From: an uncultured Myxococcales bacterium
GTDB lineage: Bacteria > Myxococcota_A > UBA9042
Direction: 5' to 3'
Assembly: GCA_903919145.1 (NCBI GenBank)
Contig: CAIXGW010000214.1
Span: forward strand, 1 to 64,000
Length of the DNA stretch: 64,000 nt
This document shows positions 27,463 to 35,507 of this stretch, piece by piece. Within the stretch, counting starts at the first letter, position 1. Every line of letters starts with the position of its first letter. The notes beneath the pieces were generated by a model, which worked only from the letters and a program-made list of their open reading frames with translations, had not been told where the DNA came from and ran no database searches. The translations under genes were made by a program, and so were the position numbers.

Positions 27463-30213
27463 TCAGGTGCCGGCGACCTGGTTAACCTCTTGTTCGACTT
27501 CGGTCAGGCGCTGCTGCACGGCGGCCAGCCGCGGTCCACCGCCGCGCTGGCTCAAGTAGGCCACGTAGGAGCGCAGGCCCGAAGCCAGGCGCACCAGATC
27601 GCCCATGTCGCGCAGCATCGACAGGCCCTCTTCAAAGGACTCTGTGCACTTGCGGTCAATCACGGTGGCGCGGGCACCGCCGTCAGACAGGGCGCGGGTG
27701 CCAAGCACGCAGGCGCGCACCACCAGGGCCCTGGCCACGGCAAGGCGCGCCCCCGAGCCGCGGGCCACCTCTACGGCGCGCTCGCTGTCCAGGTCCGCGG
27801 TCTCTAGGGCATTTCTCTCAAGCGAGATCGAGGCCTGCACCCGGTTCAGCGCGCTGGTCAGCTCGGGGTCGTTGACCTCGCGGGCCAGCTCGGCCGTGGC
27901 GGCCATGCCAGTCACTGCGTCTTGCCACTCGCCCAGGGCAATGAAGGTTTCTGCCCGCAGCAGCAGCACTTCCAGATGGCGGCGCCGATCACCGACATCC
28001 TGGGCCAGCTGTGCCGCCTGCTCCCACGCCACAAAGGCCAGGCGGTACTTGCCTTGCGCCGCGTGGACTTCGCCCAGCACCGCCCGCGCCTCGGCGGCGC
28101 CCCAGCGCTCTTGGATCTGGTCGCAAATCTGCACTGCCTCCGTCACGGCTTCCAGCGCATCGGCGGTGTGACCGCGGCCCAGGTGGACCCTGGCGATGTT
28201 GCACAGAGAGCGGGCGACCACCCGCCGGTCCTGCGAGCGGCGCCGCAGCGCCAAGGCCTTGAGAAAGTGCTGCAGAGCAGCCTTGTAGGCGTCGGTCTCG
28301 CCCAGAACCAGATAGATCATGCCGATTTCGTCGCTGACATCGGCAATCCAGCGGTGGGCGCCGGCGACCTTGAGGTGCTTCTCTGCCGAGCCCAGGTAGC
28401 CCAGGGCCTGCTCATAGCGGCCAGACACGCGCGCCACCTGGGCAATCCGCAGCTGGACAATGCCGCAGCGCTGGTCGTCGTCCAGGCAGCGGGCCATGTG
28501 CATCGCGTCCAGCAGCACCTTCTCTGCCTGGGCGTGTTGAGACAAGCGCAGCAGGGCCCCGCCGTGGGCGACCCGCAGATCGCAGCCCAAGCCGGCGTCA
28601 TCGGGGCCGGTGTTGCGCGCACCAGCCTCATACAGGGCCATGGCCCGCTGGATCTGGCCCACCGTGCGGGCCGCGTGGCCCCCTTCCAGGTAAGCCTGGG
28701 CCGCCTGGTGGTGGCGACCGCCGGCCTCGTAGAGCTCGCCGACGCGGATGTTGTCGGCTATCGGGTCCTGGCGCGGCCGGCTGACCAGCCACTGCGCCGC
28801 CAACCGGCTGAACAGGCTGCGCTTCTCTGAGTCCATCTCGGAGACCACCGCGGCCGGGTCGGTGGGGTGGACAAAGGCAAACTCCAGCTCGCGGCTGAGC
28901 TTGGAATCTTCTACAAAGACAATAACATCCACAGCCTGGAGCTGCAGCATAGAGGCTTTGAGGGTGCCGCGGTCGCGCTCGGTCAAGCTCTCGCTTGGGT
29001 CGCTGCGGGCGCCGCGCAGCACCGACAGCACGCCGCCAAACCAGCAGGTGGGGCCAAACACCGCTGCCGCGTCGACAACCAAGCGCAGCTCGGCGGGCAG
29101 CCTGGCGATCCGATCGGGAAGGCTGGAGCGGCCTTGGCCACTGGCCGCCAGGGAATTCTGCCACGACGCCGACAAGCCGCGCTCGGTGCGGTGGTGCCAG
29201 CGCCACTCGCCGTCGCGCAGGGCGATCTCTCCGCCAGCGACCAGGCCGGTCAGGCCGTCTAGCAGCTTCTCTGGCGAACCGCCGGCGCGCACCGCCAGCC
29301 CCTCGGCCATGTCTTGCGGGGCTCCCTCGACCCGCCGCAGCAGCTTGCGGGCCAGCGCGGTCAAGGTCGACAGGTCCAGCGGCCCCATGGCCACTGGCAG
29401 CACTTCCAGGTGCGAGGGCGGCGCCGCGGCGGCCTCTACCAGCACCGCCAGCGGCACTCCGCTGACATGGGCCTGCAGCGCCGCCACAAAGGCGCTCAGG
29501 GCTTCCGGAGCCACCAGCTGGGCGTCGATCTGCACGATCGTCGGTGTCACCCGCGCGCGCTGGCGCAGCAGGGCGGCAATCCACTGGGTGGCCACCTGCA
29601 GCGGTGGCTCGGCCTCCAGGCTCAGGTCTTCGCGATCGGTGCGGGCCAGCCCCAGCAGCCGCGCCGCCACCGCGTAGGCTTCGGCGGCGCGCTCTGGGCC
29701 CAACCACTCGGCAAATTGACGCTCTGCCTGCTGTTGGGCGTCGGGCAGCCGCAGCACCGTGGCCCCGCCCAGCATTTCGACCAGCAGCCGCCCGGCCAGA
29801 GAGGCAGGGGCCGCGCTGTCTTGACCGGTAACCTGCAGCCAGCTCAGCTTGCGAGCGCCGCCAGAGACGACCCGGCGCAATTCGATCAGCAGCCGCGTCT
29901 TGCCGTAGCCTTCTGGGCCGTGCAGCCACACCTGGCGCAGCTGCTTGCTGTTGAGCGCCGCGCGCAGGGCGTTATACACCGCCTCGGTCTCAGTGCGCCG
30001 GCCGACAAAAGGCACGTCGCTGCCAAAAACGCTGGTAATCGCCGGATGCGGTGGCTGGTGGCCCTTGGCGTCGGCAAACGGCCCCGCCTCTGCCACCGCG
30101 GACCAGTCTTCGCTGAATTGCGGCAGTGACGCAGTGATGCGCCCCGGCTGAGGGGGTGGCGGAGCGGCGCCCGGAGGCAACCCCGGAGGCAATGAAGGCG
30201 GTTGGTCTGACAT
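27463..30213 (-). CDS. STAND-like ATPase with tetratricopeptide repeats
   Basis: The 916-residue cytoplasmic protein has a Pro-rich N-terminus (1-60), an AAA-type ATPase/NTPase domain starting VPFVGRRTETEAVYNALRAA with Walker A GPEGYGKTRLL (about 98-108), and a winged-helix-like middle (350-470). Then come about ten TPR-like helical pairs (500-880), for example GDRRRHLEVLLLRAETFIALGEW. This plan matches the sensor half of myxobacterial kinase-ATPase-TPR proteins and AfsR/GutR-like STAND regulators, here without a kinase domain. The Walker B aspartate appears as IVQIDAQL and is poorly conserved. The stop lies 32 bases from the next start. The ligand is unknown. Confidence 0.8.
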   Translation of the reverse strand: MSDQPPSLPPGLPPGAAPPPPQPGRITASLPQFSEDWSAVAEAGPFADAKGHQPPHPAITSVFGSDVPFVGRRTETEAVYNALRAALNSKQLRQVWLHGPEGYGKTRLLIELRRVVSGGARKLSWLQVTGQDSAAPASLAGRLLVEMLGGATVLRLPDAQQQAERQFAEWLGPERAAEAYAVAARLLGLARTDREDLSLEAEPPLQVATQWIAALLRQRARVTPTIVQIDAQLVAPEALSAFVAALQAHVSGVPLAVLVEAAAAPPSHLEVLPVAMGPLDLSTLTALARKLLRRVEGAPQDMAEGLAVRAGGSPEKLLDGLTGLVAGGEIALRDGEWRWHHRTERGLSASWQNSLAASGQGRSSLPDRIARLPAELRLVVDAAAVFGPTCWFGGVLSVLRGARSDPSESLTERDRGTLKASMLQLQAVDVIVFVEDSKLSRELEFAFVHPTDPAAVVSEMDSEKRSLFSRLAAQWLVSRPRQDPIADNIRVGELYEAGGRHHQAAQAYLEGGHAARTVGQIQRAMALYEAGARNTGPDDAGLGCDLRVAHGGALLRLSQHAQAEKVLLDAMHMARCLDDDQRCGIVQLRIAQVARVSGRYEQALGYLGSAEKHLKVAGAHRWIADVSDEIGMIYLVLGETDAYKAALQHFLKALALRRRSQDRRVVARSLCNIARVHLGRGHTADALEAVTEAVQICDQIQERWGAAEARAVLGEVHAAQGKYRLAFVAWEQAAQLAQDVGDRRRHLEVLLLRAETFIALGEWQDAVTGMAATAELAREVNDPELTSALNRVQASISLERNALETADLDSERAVEVARGSGARLAVARALVVRACVLGTRALSDGGARATVIDRKCTESFEEGLSMLRDMGDLVRLASGLRSYVAYLSQRGGGPRLAAVQQRLTEVEQEVNQVAGT

Positions 30214-30348
30214 GGCCCGCGCTGCCTGGCATGGCCCCAGGGCGGGGTCAATGATATACAGGAACGGCGCGATCGTCGACCTCTCGACGGCAAGCCGCGC
30301 CCGCGCCGGGGCCTTTGGTCCCTACTGCCCAAGGGAGCCTACACGCCC

Positions 30349-32781
30349 ATGTCCGAAGGTCTGCGCCTGCACCGAATTTTGGATGCCCTGGCTCAGCTGG
30401 CCAGTACCGACCGCGGTGCCCAGCTGGCCCTGTCTCTGCCGCCCGCCGCCACGGCCTTGGAGGCGGAACAGCGCCTGAGCGAAGTCGCCGAAGCCGAGAT
30501 CCTGTTGCGCAACAGCGCCCTGCCCCAGCTGCCGCCGCGGCTGCTGCTGGACGACCTGCTGGCTACGGCGCGGCTGGGTGGCGTGCTAGACGGCATCGAC
30601 CTGGTGCCCTTTGCCCGCCTGACCCGGACGGCCAAGGACCTGCGCCGCCAGGCGCGCAGCTGGGGCGTCGCCACGCCGCTGCTGCAGGCGCGGGTGATCG
30701 CCCTGCCCGAATTGGACTTGCTGGCCTCTGTGCTGGCCGACGCGCTGAGCGACGAGGGCCACCTGCTGGACAGCGCCAGCGCCGCCCTGGGCCACCTGCG
30801 CCAAGAAGTGCTGGCCATTGCCGCGCGCCTGCGCCGCCGCATCGAGTCGCTGGTCAAAGAGACCGACGCCGCCGGCCTGCTGCAAGACGAGTATTTTACC
30901 CTGCGAGACGACCGCTATGTGTTGCCCGTGCGCGCCGCGGCCAAGCGCACCCTGCCGGGCATCATCCACGGCGCCTCGCAGACCGGCCACACGGTCTACG
31001 TAGAGCCCCAGGAGCTGGTCGAGACCAACAACCAGCTGGCTTTGGCCATGGAAGCGGTGCGCCGCGAAGAACGGCGAATTCTGGCCGAGCTGACCGAGAT
31101 GTGCGCCGAGCACAGCCAAGAGCTGGCGACCGCTGCCGACATTGTGGCCGCCCTGGACCTGCGGCTGGCGTCGGCGCGGCTGGCTGAGCGGCTGCACGCC
31201 CACCGCCCACAGATCGACCCGGGAGATCGGCTGGAAGCTCCGTCTTTGCGCCACCCGCTGCTGGTGCTGGACGGGATCGCCGTGGTGCCCTGCCACCTGC
31301 GGCTGCAGCCGCCGGCGCGGTGGTTGGTGGTCTCTGGCCCCAACGGCGGCGGCAAGACTGTGGTGCTGAGCAGCCTGGGCCTGCTGGTAGAGATGGCCCG
31401 CCGCGGCCTGTTTGTCTGCGCCAGCGCCGACACGACGGTGCCGTGGTTTGACGACGTGCTGGTGGTGATGGGCGACGCCCAGGACATCGAGCGCGGGCTG
31501 TCGACCTTTGAGGGCCACCTGCGCCTGGTGTCGCAGGCGCTGCAGGCGGCGGCGCGGCCCGACCGGCGCACCTTGCTGCTGCTGGACGAACTGGCCACCG
31601 GCACCGAGCCGATTGCCGCCGCGGCGCTGGCCACCGCGGTGCTGGAGCACGCCGTTGCCGTGGGCGCCAAGACCTGGGGCGCGGTCAGCACCCACTTTGA
31701 GGCGCTCAAGCTGCTGCCGCTGCGCGATCAGCGCTTTGGCAATGCGGCGCTGGAGCTGGACCCGCACACGCTGACGCCCACCTACCGGCTGACGCTGGGC
31801 CAGATCGGCACTTCCAATCCGCTGGCGCTGGCGGCCCGCCTGGGCCTGCCGCAGCCGCTGCTGGACCGGGCGGCCCAGCTGCTGGGCACCGGGGGCAGCC
31901 AGGTGGCAGAGATGCTGGCCTCTCTGCAGCAGCAGCGCCAAGCCTTGGAGCGCGAGCTTGCCGCGGTGCAGCATGAGAAAAACCAGGTGGTCCACGCCCG
32001 CACGCTGCTGGAGGATCAGCGCCGCAACGAGCAGAAGGCGGCCGACCGCCGCATCGAAAAGGCCACCGCAGAGGCCATGGACCAGCTGCGCGCCGTGGGC
32101 GCTGAAGTGGCCCGCCTGCGCGACAGCATCGTCGACGCCGATCGGCGGCGCCTGGAAGAGGCGGCCAAGGTGGTCTCGACGCGGCAGGTAGAAGTCGAAG
32201 CCCTGCAGCGCAAGACCCAAGAGAGGCTGCTGGGCAAAGCCATCCGCCACGAGCTGACCACCGACGCGCTGTTTCCGGGCACCAGCGCCTGGCACCGCGG
32301 CCTGGACCGCGCCGTCAAGATCATCGAGCGCAAAGGCGACCGCATCAAGGTCAACGCCGGCTCTCTGGAGATGTGGTGCCCGGCGGCTGACCTGCAGAGC
32401 GTCACCGCCGCCGAAGCGCAGTCGGCCGGGCCAGTGCGCAAGGCCGACAAGGCTGCGGGCGTCCAGTCGCGCCAGCTGACCGACGCGACCCACGCGCCGC
32501 AGACCCTGGAAGAAGGGGGCATGGCCCTGCGCACCGCCGATGCCACGGTGGATGTCCGCGGTATGCGCGTCGAAGAGGCCCTGGCCAAGGTCGACCAGCA
32601 CATCGACCGCGCGGTGCTGTCTGGTAAGGTGGGCGTGTGCATTGTCCACGGCCTGGGCACCGGGGCGCTGCGCGACGCCGTGCGATCGCACCTCCACCGC
32701 CATCCCCACGCAGAGCGCTGGCGCACCGGCGACCGGACCGAAGGGGGCGAGGGCGCTACACTGGTGTGGCTGCGCCAGTAG
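30349..32781 (+). CDS. mutS2: MutS2-family ATPase with Smr domain
   Basis: The 810-residue protein has the MutS-core clamp (1-300), an ATPase domain with Walker A VSGPNGGGKTVVLSSLG (about 330-345), ABC-like STFEGHLRLV and Walker B RTLLLLDELATGTEP, a long coiled coil (about 515-640), a KOW-like region and a C-terminal Smr domain (about 730-810). MutS2 resolves or suppresses recombination intermediates and, in some bacteria, splits collided ribosomes. The Smr motifs are VDVRGMRVEEAL and VHGLGTGALRDAV, where most relatives have DLRG and HGKGTG or HGHGTG, so the catalytic motif is slightly altered. It is divergent from the STAND-like gene, with a 135-base gap. Confidence 0.93.
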   Translation: MSEGLRLHRILDALAQLASTDRGAQLALSLPPAATALEAEQRLSEVAEAEILLRNSALPQLPPRLLLDDLLATARLGGVLDGIDLVPFARLTRTAKDLRRQARSWGVATPLLQARVIALPELDLLASVLADALSDEGHLLDSASAALGHLRQEVLAIAARLRRRIESLVKETDAAGLLQDEYFTLRDDRYVLPVRAAAKRTLPGIIHGASQTGHTVYVEPQELVETNNQLALAMEAVRREERRILAELTEMCAEHSQELATAADIVAALDLRLASARLAERLHAHRPQIDPGDRLEAPSLRHPLLVLDGIAVVPCHLRLQPPARWLVVSGPNGGGKTVVLSSLGLLVEMARRGLFVCASADTTVPWFDDVLVVMGDAQDIERGLSTFEGHLRLVSQALQAAARPDRRTLLLLDELATGTEPIAAAALATAVLEHAVAVGAKTWGAVSTHFEALKLLPLRDQRFGNAALELDPHTLTPTYRLTLGQIGTSNPLALAARLGLPQPLLDRAAQLLGTGGSQVAEMLASLQQQRQALERELAAVQHEKNQVVHARTLLEDQRRNEQKAADRRIEKATAEAMDQLRAVGAEVARLRDSIVDADRRRLEEAAKVVSTRQVEVEALQRKTQERLLGKAIRHELTTDALFPGTSAWHRGLDRAVKIIERKGDRIKVNAGSLEMWCPAADLQSVTAAEAQSAGPVRKADKAAGVQSRQLTDATHAPQTLEEGGMALRTADATVDVRGMRVEEALAKVDQHIDRAVLSGKVGVCIVHGLGTGALRDAVRSHLHRHPHAERWRTGDRTEGGEGATLVWLRQ

Positions 32782-32796
32782 CTGGGGATTTTGCCG

Positions 32797-33723
32797 TCAG
32801 GGCCGAGCAAGACCGTAGAAGCACTGCCCGGTGGTCCACGGCGTGTCGCTGCCCGGCCAGCGCACCAGACGGGTGTTGACCACCTCGCCGCCGGCATCGC
32901 GAATCACCAGCGGGCGCGAGGCATCTACGGCCATCCGGCGCACTTTGCCGGCGCGCTGGGCAATGAAGATGGCGTGGCTGCCGCGCACGCGCTCGACGAC
33001 GCCGACCAGCGTCACCCCGTCATCAGGCTTGCTGTTGCCGTTCAGATCGGCGGTATCGCGAAAGAACACCAGATCGCCGGGGCGCGCGTCGGCCTGGGCC
33101 ACTTTGCTGCCGGCGGCGTCCAGCTTCTGCCACAGCGAGGCGGCGTAGGGCTGCTTGGCGTCTACGGCAATGTCCTGACCCGCTGCGCGCAGCACGTGGG
33201 CCACAAAGGCGCGCTCTTGCAGGCCTGGGGTACCCAGCAGGGTCTGGGCTGCCTCGACCCGCTGCACGGCGCGCAGGCGATCGTCGCCCTGGGGCGGCGG
33301 CGTGGCCGCGGGAGCCGCTGGAAGCTGGCTTGGAGGCTGGGATGCCCTGTTTGCCGGCGGTTCTTCAGCGCCCTCGGGAGCAGAGGCCTGCCGGTCAGCG
33401 GTAGGAGCAGCCAGCTCCGCCCGCGGCAGCCGCGGTCCAGGGGCTGTCTGGGGAGCCGTGCGCGCCGACCGCTCTGGAACTATTCGATAAGTAGGGCGAG
33501 GGCGCGGCTCTTGATCGCGGCCTGGCTCGGCGTCGCTGGCAGCGAATTGACGCTCGGCCGGCCACACTGGATCGCCCGGCTCGCGCATCAGGTTGAGGGT
33601 AGAGTCTTCCCACGCATAGTCGCGACTCTGCAGGGTGGGCGCCGCACATCCGCCCAGCGCCCAAGCCATCGCCAGGGCCGCCCGCCCCGCAGGCAGCACG
33701 GCCCGGAACTGTGCGGATAGCAT
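32797..33723 (-). CDS. Lipoprotein with degenerate NlpC/P60-like domain
   Basis: The 308-residue lipoprotein has a signal (AALAMAWALGGCAAP, lipobox Cys near residue 26) and a long Pro/Ala/Arg-rich linker (about 30-150). The C-terminal domain runs from LLGTPGLQERAFVAHVLRAAG to RPGDLVFFRDTADLNGN and RGSHAIFIAQ. The layout is that of NlpC/P60 endopeptidases, but the segment that normally reads DCSGFV is ERAFV, so the catalytic Cys is absent. The His in SHAIFIA is kept. It therefore probably binds rather than cuts peptidoglycan. The start lies beside a TTGGCGCCAA palindrome (33732-33741). It converges on mutS2. Confidence 0.7.
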   Translation of the reverse strand: MLSAQFRAVLPAGRAALAMAWALGGCAAPTLQSRDYAWEDSTLNLMREPGDPVWPAERQFAASDAEPGRDQEPRPRPTYRIVPERSARTAPQTAPGPRLPRAELAAPTADRQASAPEGAEEPPANRASQPPSQLPAAPAATPPPQGDDRLRAVQRVEAAQTLLGTPGLQERAFVAHVLRAAGQDIAVDAKQPYAASLWQKLDAAGSKVAQADARPGDLVFFRDTADLNGNSKPDDGVTLVGVVERVRGSHAIFIAQRAGKVRRMAVDASRPLVIRDAGGEVVNTRLVRWPGSDTPWTTGQCFYGLARP

Positions 33724-33977
33724 GGTAACTTTTGGCGCCAATCGGACTCCTGCGACCGCCGGGGCACTGCCGCCCTGGCCCCTACAGGATCGGCGCCACT
33801 GGGTATCCGTCAAGAAAACCGCAATCCAAGACTGCAAGAGAGGCCAGCGCAGCTCCTCCCGGCTCGGCGCCCTGCCGTGGTGGGCGTGCGGCCAGATACT
33901 GAATCGGCGGGGCCCCTGCCGCGTCCCTGCAGTGCCGGCGCTGACCCCTGCGCCGCCACCGTCCAAGAGGTTGCACC

Positions 33978-35210
33978 ATGTCAAACTCCGCCAGCCCCAA
34001 GGTTCTTGCCTCGTCTTCTTTTGGCGCATCGCTGCGAAGGGGGTGGCTGCCTGCCGCCGCTGCCCTCGCCATGAGCGGCTGCGTGGTCAGTGAGCCCTCG
34101 ACCCTGACCGCCACGCCGATTGGCCCCACTGGCGCCGTGGTCTTGGCGTGGACCGTCGACGGCCAGCCGGCTGCCAGCGGCTGCGCAGCGGTGGGGCTGA
34201 CCAAGGTCGACGTTCTGGTGCTCAACTCTGCAAAAACACAGGTGCTGGCCAAAGGCTCGGCGGCGTGCAGCGCCGGCCAGGTAACGGTCAGCGCAGTGCC
34301 CACCGTGGCCGGGGGCTGGCTTCAAGTCGATGGCTACGCGGCCAACGACCCCGCGGGCAGCCCGAGCTGGGGCAACTCGCCGCTGACCGGCCCGCACACG
34401 ATCACAGCCAACCAGACCGTGCAAGTCGCCGCTCCGGTCAATTTGGTCAAGCTTAGCGCCGTGGTCCAGCCGTCCGGCAAGGGCAACGTCTACGTCACCT
34501 GGACTGTCAAAGGCGAACAACCAGGCACTGGCTGCACCCAGCGGGCGATCACCAGTGTGACCGTGCGCATCTTGGACGAAGCCCGCGCCGAGATCGCCTC
34601 GCAGCAGGCCCCCTGCAGTGCCGGCAACGCTACCGTTGCCAACGTGCCAGCGGGCAGCCGCTACGTGCAGATCGACGCCGTGGGCCCAGCAGCTCCGGCG
34701 GCGTGGGGCAACATCAACCTGGCAGGGCCCTTGAAGGTAGAGAATGCCAAGGTCACCAGTGGCGCCAAGCCGATTGACCTGGACCTGCGCAGCGTCATCA
34801 GCATGGACTGGGCCATGGCCAACGGCGGCACCTGCGCGGGCAATGGCGTTGGCATGGTCTATGTAGAGGCGCGCAACGCCGCCAACCAGCTGATCGTGCC
34901 CATGAACGACCCGTGGGCGGCCAAGCCGTGCACCCTTGGCAGCGCCGACAGCTATGATGCCCGCGTCATTGACATGGGCTTTGCCAAGCCGCAGTGCGCC
35001 ATCCCCCCGGGCGCCAAGGGCCTGGTGCTGTGCAACGTGCCCGCCGGTGGCGCTGGCGTGTTCTTGACCGCCACGGCCAGCGGCAGCTCTTTGCCCAAGC
35101 TGGGCGGCAGCGTTCAAGTCAAAGGTTTTGAGCCGGGCAGCCACATCGCGCTGCTGACTCCCGTGCTGCTCTCTGCCTGCTCGGGCGCCAACCCGTGCGT
35201 GCAGCCGTAG
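33978..35210 (+). CDS. Lipoprotein with three beta-sandwich repeats
   Basis: The 410-residue lipoprotein has the signal GWLPAAAALAMSGCVVS (lipobox Cys near residue 35). Three related beta-rich domains follow, of about 105-140 residues each. Each opens with a hydrophobic (A/T)WT- or DWA-type strand followed by a Cys (SGC, TGC or GTC) and a second Cys about 35-40 residues on. They look like carboxypeptidase-regulatory or Ig-like folds, but I cannot name the family. AAGAGG precedes the ATG. It ends just before the cobalamin riboswitch, so it is transcribed separately from the B12 genes or reads into the leader. Function is unknown. Confidence 0.78.
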   Translation: MSNSASPKVLASSSFGASLRRGWLPAAAALAMSGCVVSEPSTLTATPIGPTGAVVLAWTVDGQPAASGCAAVGLTKVDVLVLNSAKTQVLAKGSAACSAGQVTVSAVPTVAGGWLQVDGYAANDPAGSPSWGNSPLTGPHTITANQTVQVAAPVNLVKLSAVVQPSGKGNVYVTWTVKGEQPGTGCTQRAITSVTVRILDEARAEIASQQAPCSAGNATVANVPAGSRYVQIDAVGPAAPAAWGNINLAGPLKVENAKVTSGAKPIDLDLRSVISMDWAMANGGTCAGNGVGMVYVEARNAANQLIVPMNDPWAAKPCTLGSADSYDARVIDMGFAKPQCAIPPGAKGLVLCNVPAGGAGVFLTATASGSSLPKLGGSVQVKGFEPGSHIALLTPVLLSACSGANPCVQP

Positions 35211-35272
35211 CGGCGCCGCTGCGCAGGGGCCCTGGCCAGCCCGGATTCGCCTTGACGGCGCCGGCGAACCCT

Positions 35273-35462
35273 GGTCAGATCGGCGCGCTTGCGGGACCTT
35301 CCACGGGGAAGGCAATGGGAAGCCGGTGAGACTCCGGCGCGGACCCGCCACTGTAAGCAGCCGCCGCGACACCACAAGTCGATGGCAAGGCGCAACTCTC
35401 TGGCCACTGGGCGCTGCCCGGGAAGGCCGTTGCGCCCGCTGCAAGTCAGGAGACCGACCGCA
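35273..35462 (+). ncRNA. Cobalamin (adenosylcobalamin-type) riboswitch
   Basis: The conserved core is present in order: GGGAAGCCGGTGAGACTCCGG (35318-35338 region), then CGGACCCGCCACTGTAAGC, a GCCACTGG arm, a GGGAAGGC arm, and the B12 box AAGTCAGGAGACC (35443-35455). These match the cobalamin riboswitch consensus. It sits immediately upstream of a TonB-dependent receptor. A GCCCC/GGGGC hairpin at 35476-35494 follows and ends near the GGAG ribosome binding site (35498-35501). There is no T-run, which points to control of translation rather than a terminator. The 5' boundary is approximate. Confidence 0.95.
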
Positions 35463-35507
35463 AGCGCTTTGTCTGGGCCCCCGAGGACTGGGGCACCGGA
35501 GTCGCGG

